From Telopea speciosissima (lineage: Eukaryota; Streptophyta; Magnoliopsida; Proteales; Proteaceae), in NCBI RefSeq assembly GCF_018873765.1, contig NC_057916.1, positions 11,364,001 through 11,428,000 of the forward strand: a DNA stretch of 64,000 nucleotides, in the 5' to 3' direction. The position numbers were made by a program, and so were the translations under genes. Position 1 is the stretch's first letter; each line of letters starts with the position of its first letter. This document shows positions 11,061 to 24,800 of the stretch, one piece after another. The notes below the pieces were generated by a model. It had not been told where the DNA came from, searched no databases, and was given only the letters and a program-made list of their open reading frames with translations.

Positions 11061-11504
11061 TAGAAGAGAGCGAAGGGGAAGGATTCGCTGCGCAAAGTGC
11101 GCACCGCGCTCAAGTGTAAATGTAAATTTTCTGCCCCTAAACTATGCATATATTTACAAAGACTGACCCATACTTATTAGTCATAGCATTCTATATACGT
11201 TTTCTAGTGTTTAAACCATGTAAATTAATTTAATCTGTTTTTATTTTTTAAGTTCACAATTTAAACCTAAATATCGTGGTTCAAGTTCAACAAAAATAAA
11301 ATCGTTCTCAATTAAACCTAAAATTGTTAACTCAATTCGTTCTCATATATATTTTTCTCTTTGGTCACCTCCTTACGTTTATAATAATTTCGTCGGTGTC
11401 ATCTTGACGAGCCAAGAAGAAAGAAATGACGAGAAATTGTTTTTATCATCTTAAAATGCATTATCGACCTAGAATGCATACTAAATACAATCTTATGGTA
11501 TGTT

Positions 11505-12135
11505 TGGTATGTATTCTTGGAACGCATTCTAGGCCAATAATGCATTCCAAAGAATCATACTAGTCGCAACTTTAATTAAAAAAAGCAAACCACAATACGA
11601 TTCCAAAACGCTTTGAAAATATAATTGTATAGTTCATTCTCTGTAACCAATATTCAGAGTCTAGATCTTCAAGTGAGGTGTTCAAGTCCTACAAAATGCT
11701 GATGTTGAGAAGATGAGATGACAAAAAAATGTTAAATAAACAATTGGTCCAAGTGTTCAAGATTATGGGTGGAAAACAAAGATTGCATTTGGTATGATTT
11801 TTTGGAATGCATCATCGATTTAGAATGCATTCCAGGAATGTAAACCAAAAGTAGCCTAGTAGTCTTCCACACATGATCTTAAACATCTGAACCCATTCTA
11901 TATTTAACGTATATTTGTCTATCTCACATTTGCAATCTCAAGATTTTTTGGGTCCTGGGCAACCCACCCCCTAATGATCTCAACTCTAAATTGTGATTAA
12001 AAAGAATGAATTATACAACTATACGTTCAAAGTGTTTAAAATCGTATAATGGACCTTTTGAAATTAAGGTTGCATTTGGTATGATTTCTTAAAATGTTTA
12101 AATCGACCTAGAATGCGTTTCGTATGTATTCTCTA
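11505..12135. mobile_element. Inverted-repeat MITE relic
   Basis: The arms are 11505-11650 and the reverse complement of 11990-12135. They share 'gaacgcattctaggncna', 'aatcatac' and the 'acgcttt..gtatagttcattct' segment. A third related motif (catttggtatgatttttt) sits between them at about 11787. There is no coding capacity. The motif 'ggtatgtttggtatg' at the left end resembles hAT-type MITE ends, but no clean target duplication was found. Confidence 0.6.
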
Positions 12136-12803
12136 AATAGAATTGGATCTCAAAAACATTCCGAAGCAAGACTATAAACTTTACTCGAGACATGTTCGAG
12201 AAGGATTTCTTCCCTTGCGGATCAATCCGGACTAACAGTCAAAGAGAAAAACCAAAAGCACCTCAGTTTGGTCTAAGTATAAAATCAAATGACTGGAAAC
12301 CAGAACCAAACCAGGCAGCTTTTAAAATTGTGATTTTTTTTGGGTAAACAGTCAGGTTCAGTTCAACATTTTGTTTTATACAAATCAAATGCTTATGAAA
12401 GGAGACTTGGGAACTCCAAACCTATGCTAATGGACTGTCACATAATGATACATTATTTTCATTTATTCAATTTGTTTCTAATTTTGGTTTGACTGGCCAA
12501 AACTGGAAAAGACCCATTTTAATTTTTAAAATCTCTATAGATCATAATACAACTTAAAAATTTTAATCTTCTGGTGAATCACAATACAAATTTCCATGGA
12601 AATTTAATTCACTATTACCAAATATTTTTCAGCTAAAAATGAAGCTACTGACTTTCAAATATATTTCAATGTCATTTTTCTGTTCTACCTATCTCAAGCG
12701 TATGAAGTGCATTAAGCTGCTTCTATTACTCCAGCCCATACTTCAAAACCAGGACTGAGGGAGAAAATAATAAGAAATTACACACTTAGATGGATAAAGC
12801 GAC

Positions 12804-15800
12804 TTATCGAGCTGTTGGATGACCAATGGACTCATCGAAGGAAACTAATGGCTCAGCCATTCTCAGATTAATGGATCCAATGTTGATGGAAGAGTGCATA
12901 GAGCCTCTTGACATATCATCAGAGTTACCTTCTCTTCTCACTTCTGCTCCCCTTTCAATCAAGATTGCATCCTGAACTTCCTTCAGCACTTCTGATATCG
13001 AAGGTCTCATACTCCCGTGGGATTGAACACACATCATTGCTTTCTCAGCAATCTTCCACACTGATTGGATCTCAAATTCATTCTGTAGCGAGGGGTCAAT
13101 GATTCCTTGAATGTCCCCACTCTCAATGTGTGTTTTTGCCTGCAATTCAATGGGGTACAGTTTCAGGGACAAACAAAAACAGATACAACTACCTTACCCA
13201 GGTTATAAAAAATTGTTGAGATGTTCAAATGTAAGGTTCAGCTGTCCCAATTCTATCCATCAAAATCTTGTGACAAAGTATATAAAATGAAAATGACAGT
13301 AAAAGAATTGACATAAGAAAGGCAGCTGAACCAAGATAACCCAGATACCAGGTCATCCCTAACAATTGGACCACGTTGCTGGATGCAAAAGTTAAGCAAG
13401 GCATCTAGATGGGAAAACAGAAGTTTTCAACTGACCCACTGGACAATGTTACGGCAGTTAACACCAAAGTTCTCATTCGATATTGCTTCTTGACCAGATA
13501 TGAGCTCAAGAAGAATAACACCAAAACTATATACATCACTCTTGTCTGTCAACTGCTGAGAGACGTAATACCTGCATGTTGAGAGACAAAATCAGAGTGT
13601 TGGAAAGAGAGAATAAAGACGAGAAAAACTGATACTGAACACAATGTTAGACAAATACATAGACTAGACTGTATATGGTTCAAGTGGCCTTACACTGCAG
13701 CCTACCTCACACTAACTACTTGTGGCCACCAACTCATCCATTCATCTTACAACAGAGATGACATCTACCATAAGGGAGAAGATGCATCAAAATAAAGATG
13801 AAAACAGAGATGGCATCTACCATAAGGGAGAAGTACATCAAAATAGTCACCATAACACAAGTTCCATTGTACTTGACAGCTTCATGTGTGCTTTTTTTCT
13901 TTCTTTTTTGGGACGGATGGATGAGGGGGTAGTTTTTCATCCCCTTTTACAGAGCAGTAAAAATAATCGAAATAAAAAATAAAGAGAGACGTATATTGGC
14001 AGGAAGCCAAGGTAGCGGAAGAAAAGGAAAAGGGGAAAGCAGAGTACAGGGACAAAAGTCAACCACCTGCAACTCGCATACCATCCACAAACCCCAACCA
14101 CATAAGCAGCAGACTTTCCCTTCCAACCACACAATCAAGGATCACCAGCACAGCCAACCCAAAGAACCATCATCTACCAAACAACTGTTATAGTACAGAC
14201 TATAAGTGCACAGGAGAGCAACTAGCCAACAGGTTCAATGTTGCATAGGATTTTAAACCATAGTTGCATGAAGCGGGAGCACTTGTATATTCAGGAATCA
14301 GGAGGGGAACAAGGATGCATTAATACTTGAAAGTCCAAGTTGTACTAATAAAACACACTTTTTCTAATTAGATAAGTATCAACAGTTCTGTTTTGAATTA
14401 TGGTACAATAAGACATTTCGATATACAATAAAAAAAATCACTTTTGATATAATTAAAGCCATGTCACGGTGGTTAAATATGTTTTAAGAAAGGTTAAGGC
14501 TTCAAAGCTTCGGAAACAAGAAAAAGATGTTAGAAGGTGCAAAATCAATAGGTGCCGGAGTAAGCTGATTGTAGAGCACCGTTGCACGTTAGTGATCTAC
14601 AACCAACCTTTTCTTGCTGCTGATCGTAGAAAAATAAACTTTTACATTTATGCAAGGTATACACATACAGTATGAAGATCCACAGGTCCATTGACAGTCT
14701 AGGCACTCAGTTTGACTGTTCGACCATCTAGGTTGGATGGGCAAGCCAGCAGTTTTTTGTTTTTCTTTTTATCAGTTTTTTTTTTTATAACAGGGGTTTG
14801 GGTTTCCTAAACCATTATACTGTGACTGCATGACAGTGATGAGGGGTAGGGAGGATGAACCCTAGGTTGAGGCTAAACACCTCCCTTACAAGATCCCAAG
14901 CAAACCCAAATAGAAAAATCACAAAAGTTCAACCATCTCAGATGAAGGTGAGACTTTAACAAGCACTCACAGATGAATAGAATAAGTGAACTTTAGAAAT
15001 TTAATAAATGTGGAACTTGAAACTCAGAAACAAGAGATTTTCAATTAACCAAAATCAAGAACTCAGACCAGTATGAGATTCAAGTCGAGTTTCAACTTTC
15101 AATCTTGGGGGATTCAGTCAGTTCCCAAAATATAGATCAAATCCGAAAGTCAGATTAAGATTAATCTGAAGAACTTCAGGTCTGAAGTTGAACATAAGCT
15201 GAAACACGAGAATTTCAATAACGGTAAAACAAAAGTTCAGATTCCTCCCAAACCCTGGTCGAAGGAGAGTCCTAGGGTGGCCTTGAAGCCCCCAAGTCTC
15301 ACCTATTCTGATGGGTATATCAGATTCACATGATCAAACAAACTTGGCTGAAAATAGGGATAAACCGTAAAACAGGGTAGCCGCAGGTTCAAAAATCAAA
15401 TATCCTGTGGAAATCCAACTAGTACCAATACTTATGATTACTAATTGAAAACTAAGATTAAAACCACTTGACCCAGGGAATCAATCAGGATCAATGGACA
15501 GAGGATTCAGATCAGTACATTTTTAACAGTAAAACAGAGTATAGAAAGAGAAGAGAGATTACAATGGCTTCCCACCAAATGGATCAGAATCCCACTGTCC
15601 AAGGCTTCACACCCATGACTGAATCACACAGCAACATGAAGAAACTTCAAACTCTAATTTCATAAATCGTACGTGAGCCAATGGCTCTTACAAGCTTTGT
15701 AAAGACAACTAAACAGAATCCAATTCTGACTATGAAATCAAATCCTATTGCCAATAACAAAACATAATTGAAAAAGGAAACATAATCCTAATAGGAAAAC

Positions 15801-18800
15801 CTCGCACGCAAGTTAGGGAGTTCTAATTTATTTAAAATACTTAAATTAAAATCTAAATATCAAAGCCTAATCCCATATGCCTACCTTCTACCCATGTTTT
15901 AGGCTCATTAAAGTGGCCCATTACAATGAAAACCCATGGGATCGAAGGCCCAACATATACATAACCCAACCCAAAGCTTATTTCTAATAACATAAGCCCA
16001 TTTATGTGGTTTATCTGCATCAGACAATCAACAAGTTCAACCAGCAGGGCCAGGCTGGACCTCAGAACCCTATTTCATATGATAACTGGCATCAAAAGTG
16101 GGATCACAGTCATAGTAACAATAGTTGATAATTTAAGCCTCAAAGTCCCATAGTTGAACCAGGAAAAGGATCTACATTACTAAGTGTGGCATCGGTTTAC
16201 ATATATATATATAAAAAAAAAAAAACCTGCCACTATGTTTTAATTACTCTTATTTATATGCTCCTATACATCACTTATGCATGCACGGTTGTATGTGTAC
16301 CCAACGCTGGCTAATAAATAGTGAGAGTGGGGGTGACCCGGTGGGGGAACTTCATCAATTGTGTCCCAAACTTTAACTTTGTGCAAGTAAAGATGTCAAA
16401 GGATCTATGCTAGGGCTTCAGTGTACACGATGGAAAACTTAGCATCAGATTTCCTTATCCATTGGCAAGATTGGACAACTCACTGTGGATCAATCTGATA
16501 CACTAGGGTTTCATGGAACACAATGGAGGAATGGGTCAGTCCCAGCCAATCCTGTTCCCGATTGGCATCATATTGCCCTATCCATTGACAAGATTGGACA
16601 ATTTATTGTGGATCAATCCGACTCTCCAAGTGAACCAGACAATCCACCTCATACGGATCGGCAGATCCTGGAAATGTCAATCTCTGTCGAACAAAGACAT
16701 CTCCAATTTCATTAATAAATAATTATACTGCAAGAGGTCATCTTCAACTTGAGTTTTCACATAGTGTTACAAAATCACGAATTAATAGTGATGACTGGAG
16801 TGAAGAGCCTTACTCAGGATCTAGATATCCTACGGTTCCCCGAACAATGCTCGAGACATGAGAAGCTCCATCTACTGCAAGTTTCGATAGGCCAAAGTCT
16901 GAGACCTTTGCTCTCATGTGCTTGTCAAGAAGGATGTTACTGCTTTTCAGATCCCTATGGATGATGGTCGGAATACAGCCTGTATGAAGATACTCAATCC
17001 CTGAAAGAAATTCAATTATACAGCAATCAAATTGATTTCCATGGGTGACAGTTATGATTTCTCCAATAAACTTGGAAGTTTAATATTCCCATGGCTATTA
17101 ACCTTTTGCAGCATCTTCAGCAATCTCTAGGCGCTTGAGCCAACTGATGCTTTTCTCACATGTTAAAGGTCCTGGATGATTTACATCAGATGAAAGATCA
17201 AGAATTCAGAGTTCAGTCTCAGTCCAGATCAGTCCTGGGCGATACTGGATCAAGGATAGGCCAGTCCAGACAGAAAGATTAATAAAATTAAAAGGATTGG
17301 GATCGTATACTGTCCCAGATCAGGATAGCCTTGCCCGATAGTGATCTGGATCGGATAATCCAGACAATCCAACACCAAGTTTTATAACCAGGGTAAGATG
17401 CAAAATTAAGCTGCTTCTGATCAAAGGGACAAATGACATTACCATAAAGATGTTCTTTCAGAGTTCCATTATGCATGTACTCATAAACAAGGATACTCTT
17501 CCCTTGTTCTTGACAGTACCCGAGAAATTGAACCAGGTTCCGGTGATGTATTCTAGAAAGTAGAGTTACCTGGATCAAATAGAAGCTTTAGTCACTTTAC
17601 AGGAACCAAAACTTACAAAAGGAACATCTCCCTAACTTTTTTTAGCCTGTAATCCCAACAGTACCCTTGAAACCAGCTGTCATAAACTATAGTGCTTTTG
17701 CCACACATAGTCTTAATTTTCAGTTAAATTATACTTTCAGGCAATCGATGACCATATTTCAGCCCCATTCTAATCCCTATTTCAGTTTCAACTTCGAATT
17801 ATGCTCATTTATACATCCCTGGAATTACATTGATGAGTTCTCTTACCCGACCCCCATATTTCCACTGATTTCCACAGTTGATCTGTCTCTTTTGTTCATT
17901 TTAAAAACATAATGACATGTTCACAATTTCTTGACACAAGGTCATCAGCAACATCACTGTTTTGAATTGTGGTTCCATATTTTCAGCATATGATTCTATG
18001 AACTTAGATGATTAATTCCAGAAGAATGGCTATAGAGATGAGCATATAAAAGCACAAACATAATCAATAACATTTCAAGTTACCTCATTTGAAAATTCAC
18101 GCTTCCCCTGATAGGAATTACTGGTTAGAACTTTGACTGCAATTTCCTTTCCATCTTTCATCTTCCCATGGTAAACCTCTCCAAAGCCCCCTGAACCAAT
18201 TTTCTTCTCAAATTTCTTGGTGGCATCTTCGATTTCAGAAAATGCAAAGCAATGTGCAGCTTCAGTAGCAACATCACTCAAGGAAGATATTAGTCTCTGG
18301 CCAGGCAGCGGAGGAGGAAGCTTCTCTGCAATAAAAAGAAAGCAGAAACCCATATTCTGACTCCATTTACAAACTTAATGGACAGAAGAGGGATACGGAA
18401 ACTTAGGCATGTTCAATCGGACCTTCCTTATAATATTTCTCCGCTCCCTTACGCATAAATATATAAGATATTATGGCAGCAATAAACAGCACGGCAGCAC
18501 CAACGGATGATCCAATAACTACTTTCATGTGGCTCCTTTGATTCCCTCCTTTATGAAGATTGATATTTCCTGAATAACTGTGAAGCACCAAAATAGAAAA
18601 TAAAAAAGAAGTTATATTATGATTTCAAAATAGAAGCAGCAATCCATTATAATTGCAAATATGATATATCAAACTACTCCAGGTACATCGTGATTTTATC
18701 ACATTATCTGATCCAATCAGTGTTACACTGGAAGTCCCTAACTTATTTTCTCTATTTTACTTCCATGATTAAAAAGAATTGCAGGTTTACTCAAATGGTA

Positions 18801-21800
18801 TTTTTTGCCCCTTCCTTTACATCTAGTAATACGGTCATGTTACCAAATCATTTCACTCTGAACTTGCCACTCCACGTTTGCCATAATCTTTGACCTTCTC
18901 ACTAGCTTCCACATCTATCAATCTCAAGGACACAAAGTTGAGTCAACAGAACCTTATCCCAACTTAATTTATTGACGTGACCACATAATTAATCATCTCC
19001 TGAGTCTATCTTGTGACACAGAGGATGAGAGGAACCTAAAACCAGGGGGGGAAGAGGCTCAATTTGAATCCTACCAACCCCACAAGATCACATTTGATAG
19101 ATTGGTAGAAACAGAAATAGGTCGAACATCACATAGCAGATATTTATTCGAAGAATATTCTCCCTAGGCAACTCAATATCTGAAAGTCAGGATATGCAGA
19201 AGAAAAACGAAGAGGACTTGTCAAAAGGGGGGGGGGGGGAAGAGACGAAGAATAGGAGACTGCTCCATAACAGTTGACTTCTACGCATGGGAACTTTCCA
19301 AAACAATGTAAGCTCTTCACCATAACCTCCAACAGTTCTCAACCCAGTCTCTGTGTAGCTTACTCTAAAAAGGATTTGGGAGCAGCCATAAGGTCTAGAT
19401 GTGACTGTTATATGATGGATTAGTTGTTCATTTCATGTAGCCTCCTTTCACAATGTGTTTCCTTGTAATTATACACATGTATATAGAAAGTTAGTCATTT
19501 CTTTGCAATACAATTCCCAAAATAAGGAAGAAATGCATCATATTGTGAGAAAGCCCATGGAATCAGAGCTTCTATCAGACCAGTACTAGATCATTTAATC
19601 CCTTCCCAAACATGCCATCTTCAACTTCCACTCCACTGAACTACACAACCTTGGCTCACCTTTCAGCCTCGGTCTTTATTAAGCTTGCTGCTAAAAATTT
19701 ATCTCTCTGGATATGTGAGGGAGGCTGGTGAACCAAAGCAGTAGGCAACCTCACAAGATGGAAACAGTGGAAAATCCTTTTACATGGTGCAGAAGGTAGA
19801 TCATCTTATGAAAACCTTAATCTAAGATAATTACGTAACAAGTACTAGGGAGAGTCATTTGGCAAGTCACAGCCTGAAAAACCTAGAGCTTCCTTCATTG
19901 AAAAGGCAATCGTGTGGGAGCTTCTGTGGAGTTGTACGTTTAGAATTTCTCCTCTTATTTTTTTTTAGTTTTAAGTTTATCTGTAGATTGGGCCCAAGCT
20001 TTATTTTGCAATCACTGTTTTTTAACAATGAACAGTCTGTTGGTTATGTAAATTGAAATTATAGAAGGGACTTCATACCCAACAAAAAAATATTATAGAA
20101 GGAACATTTTTAGTTTCTTTAGGTACAAAGGGCAGATTAGTCCATCTGTGGGATAAGATTAGTGTTAATTGATTTATTAAGGATAAGTAATCATCAAAGT
20201 CAATCAGGGATGGCTAAATACGTGATATTATGGACAACATATATGGATGTAAAGTTTTTACTTGACAATTTTATGGTTTTGTTTATTATTATTATTTTTT
20301 TATGGCTACAGTAAAAAGAGATAGACTATTGCAGCAGCTTGGTTTTAATGGTTAAATGCAAGACAAACACCCACATGGAGCCCAAGGGCACCCAGAATGA
20401 GGCCAAGTATAAAAGGTAGGTGGCTAGGGTCACAAGCTTTGGTTTAAGCCTCCAAAAACGCTGATGCTCATTTAACCAGCATATAGCAATTGCATCATTC
20501 ACTCCTTCATGGATTAAAGCAAACTCCTGATGTCTATTAGACTGTTAAATTCTCTAACTTCATTATGGTGTCAAACTGGCATATTTATTTATTTATGATG
20601 ATGATATCATTCTTACGGAAACTATGCCTATGTTCATCATTTCACTTCCCGAATTGTCTCTGAGTTTTCTGTGAAACCCTTAATCCTCTCAACTCTTTTA
20701 GAATTGAAATTTCTCATACATTCGACGGCTTTCCACAAAGAAAAAAAGGTAAATATATCCTTGACTGTACTGATATATCTGATTATGAATTTGCCATCCT
20801 GTTGCTAAATAGTCTTCATCATCTACTCTGTTCCCCTCTTCTGATGGCGCTTCTTAGTATTGTTGACAGTCTTCATAGTTTGACTTACCCATCCAGTCCC
20901 CTCTTTTGATGATAAACTCTCCTCCTAGTTCAGGCATGCTCCACTTCTCATTTTCAGCCTATAAAGTGCATTATTAGACATTTTAGAAAATCTGCTTGTG
21001 ACAGAATCCTGGACACAAATTTGGGTTGCATTCCTCCTCCAGTGCTGATTGGACCGGGTGCCATCTGCTATTGGCTATTGTTCCTTTTTTTGCAGTAATA
21101 TGACTCATATCTGATGTATTGGGAATGAAAGAAGCAACAAACTGTTGCACCGTCAAATGCTGTTCCAATTCCATGTGCTCATGCCACTGCACAAATGAAT
21201 TGGATATCCTTCGTTCTTCACACTATAGGAGTAATATTACACTATTACTCCTGCCACACTGTTCTGGAATAATTTGAATGCATTATGTACATCTATAGTT
21301 CTGCTACTTATGAGCAGGCATAGCACATTAAACTTTAATATCATTTTGTTCAAGAACAGGTTGCATAAAGCTTTCTTGTTACTAGATATACATTCTTCTG
21401 ATCAGGTGACTGCAGTTCTTCATTAAGCCTATAACCAACAATATTTTTTCACCAATTGACAGCCAAAAAGGGTCTTCTCCATCCTTCACACTGTAGCTCA
21501 AGGAGTAATACATAGGGTTTTGAAACCAATCTAGATGGAGGACATTATGACAGACTGAAGGTCCCATTGTGACTAGTGCATGCAGTGCATGAGTTGTTCT
21601 TCTTACCAAACATCTTTCACTATAGTTGTGTTTCCCCATAGATCGGTATGCCCATATATAGGATGTTATTTCATTGTACTACGGTTTCCCCAAATAAGAA
21701 GACAATGTATCCTAATGTATCCCTTGTAACCCAAGTTATACAATGAATGGTCAAAATTTCCAAATTTTGTACTCGTGAATCCCCAAAGTATTATGAGAAC

Positions 21801-24800
21801 ACTCACTCAAGTCTTTGGTTACCAAAAACTGGTATGCAGAAGGATCAGAATAATCCTACGACCCAAGTTTTCAATGGTCTGAAGTTACCCAGCAAGAATG
21901 CCGATCTTCTCCATTTACAATTACCTAAAATGAATTTAATTTATTGATGTGAAACTGATCACCTAAAATGACCCTAAAAGCAATGCCACAGATTACCACA
22001 TATGTAAAATTAAATAAATTTAAACAGCTTAAACAGTCTCTTGTAAATGATAAGAAGTAAGCATCAGTTGCATCTGGTCTTTTAGTATACAGATGAGATT
22101 CCAGTATATTAACTAGATTACATGCATTTAATTGCACAGGAACAGAAGAAATGCTCACTTCAAAATCAGATTCTTTTCAAGAAGACTGCTCGGAACTGTT
22201 CCAGATAAACTATTATATCTGCAACCATCAGAATCAGCAAGTAAAAAAGACCTTCTTCAATAAGTCAAATAGATGAGTTATTTGGTGCAGCTCAACCCAA
22301 AAAGGGGATGTGAGCATAGTTAAGTTCCTTTAGGGAAAGGAACCCTAACTAGTTGTCGAGAAACTCTTTGATATTTAATCAAAAAAGGAAAGAAGAGGAT
22401 TTTTTTTTTTTTTGCTAATAGAAAGAAGAGGATAGATAACCCCTAATTGTAGGGTTAGGTTTATATTAGGGAAAGAAACACTAACTAGTCATGAAAGCAA
22501 CTTAAATGAAAAAATTATAAAAAGAAAATACAAAAAAATATTCAGGATTATGCTTGGATCATTGATAGATTCCATGTGAGCTACCATTCACATTTCCTTT
22601 ATTATACAGGCATATAACGGTGGGCCTTATGCAGGCTTGTGAAGGGTTGGAGGCTGGTACAACCCAACTGCATAAATGTTATTTCCTATAAGCAATAGGA
22701 TAGAACATGCAGCTGCAACAAAATGCTCACAAAATCTAGTCATAGATATATCACCCAGTGCTACCATAAAGTATCATCATGTGAAAGTCCCCTCAAACTG
22801 TTTGGGAACTCATAGTAACTGACAATTCAGGTAATACTTACAATTCCTTCAACTCCTGTAGGTCTGCTAAAGACGAAGGCAGCTCACCACTCAACTGATT
22901 GTTCTCAAGATGACTGACAAACAGAAATAAAACCATGACCAGGATAAATTTTGGGCGGTAAAAAACTAAAAAGGAAAAACATAGTTGGTTTTTACATTAT
23001 TTTCAAGTTTATGCATCCAGTAAAAGCAGGTATTGGACCTGTGAGCGAGTTTCCATCAAGCCATCTGCAGTCATATGATTAGTAGTCATTGATACCAAGG
23101 AAACCAATTATATGTTAGGAAACTGTTCACCAATTTTGAAACTTACAACTCAACTAAGCCTGTCAATTTTGTCAGCTCCAAAGGAATATTTCCTGTCAAA
23201 TTCTTCCTCGACAAAAAACTGCCAAGATATCAGAAAGGGAAAATGGTACATAAATCAGTGGCAATAGTTTTGATAGTTAGGTGCAGAACTAGATCTCAAC
23301 AGAAAGTAAGATGAATGTATTGGAAGTGAGGAGAACAGATATACATTGAAACTATCCTTGGCTGTGGATCCGAGTTACATTGCACCCATGACCATGGAAC
23401 TGGCAAGCATGGATCACCACCCTCTTGGGCCCAATCTGCAGCTGAGTAGTGTGAAACTAGATCGGCAATAACTGTTCCTGTAGGGAATGAAGCATTCCAT
23501 CAGTAATGCCTAGATTAACACTGGGACCAAAGAATTCCATTCAAAAAGATTCCCTCAAGGATACAAATCCATCCAATCACTAGTAATAACTGTACATTCA
23601 AAAATGCTGTAGCAGTACTTCTGGCAAAAGAATATAATTCACAAGAGGCCATAGCATACAAGGAGCCAAATCTATACCATCAAGAGAACCATCATTTATC
23701 CGCAAGTACTTATTTATCTCCATAGCATTCAAGAGCGGTCCCCTGGATGAGTCAGACGTTTTTTGGAATTGAAAACTCAATATAAAGGGAAGTGATATGT
23801 TGGGTATTCCTGGTTGGTACAGTCGATCTTTCCCCTGGGCATTTTCTTGAATATTGACTGCAGCTTTGGTGATGTCAGGTGCGCCAGGGAGGATAAGCCT
23901 AAATTTCCTAGTCTCATTTGGACTCAAATCTTCAATTTCAGCGAAGTATGTGCATGCCCACCCAAAACCTGGGAAGCCATCCAAGTTCAAGCGGTATGTC
24001 AACAGTCCACTTGTACCAACAACAGCTGTCTGCATCACTTTTTCAGGTGGTCTGTCATTTCTATTAACATCAATAGGCATGATGGTCGAGATTTTCTTAG
24101 TGCCTGCAGCAACATCTACAAGATAGTTTGCCTTCTTCAAAGAATCAGACTCCCATATTCTATCAAATGGATCATCTGGATACCTGAAAAAGAGAATTTT
24201 CTTACAGAAAAAGCCAAAATAAAAAGACACAGCACAAAAGAAATATAGTTTACCTTCTGATGCAATTGGAGAGCCAAATAACCAAACAAGCAATCATAAT
24301 TAGACAGAGCACAAAAGAAAAAGGCAGTAAGCACTTTTAAGCATAGGTTTGAGATATACCTCACTGGAGCATCACTCTCTGCACCAAAGTTAATTCTTGC
24401 AGATGTGCTAAGGAAAAACTGATTTTCGAAATCTGTATAGTAAACTGAACCATTAAATTGCCGAAGCTCAAGTGTAGAGACAAATGGCTTCCCAGTTGTA
24501 GCATTGGATAAACACACACTAATTGTGGGAAAAGAAGCCAAGAATATCAACTCTCGAACCTCAATAGTATTAGCATCCGAAATCACAATTGTCGACCAAT
24601 GAGTAGCCCCCAATGATAAATCAAATTTTGGGTACACATTATTGTTGTCAAAGTTACCATACAAGAATGTTGTCCTTACAAGGTAACGTGTTCTAGTCAC
24701 AACATTGAGAGTATAACAATACTTTCTGTTATCTGCTGGGAAGTGCCGCAGTGTCATATATTGCTTTTGAGTCGCATTTGCAACAAATATATTAGCTGTT

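Larger units (their letters stand above)
13572..16813 (-). other. Long intron 13 of the receptor kinase gene
   Basis: 3.2 kb between kinase exons, flanked by GT (GTAAGG at 16813) and AG. It contains an LTR-type fossil (14827-16022), a small duplication at 13740-13840 ('acagagatg..catctaccataagggagaag' twice) and a degenerate repeat near 16440-16650. The Asp-Phe-Gly exon and the following subdomain are split by it. Confidence 0.85.

Noticed and set aside
23814-24248. 144-residue plus-strand frame
   Set aside because: Exact shadow of the malectin-like exon (24183-23678) on the other strand. The minus-strand reading has the family motifs and splice sites.
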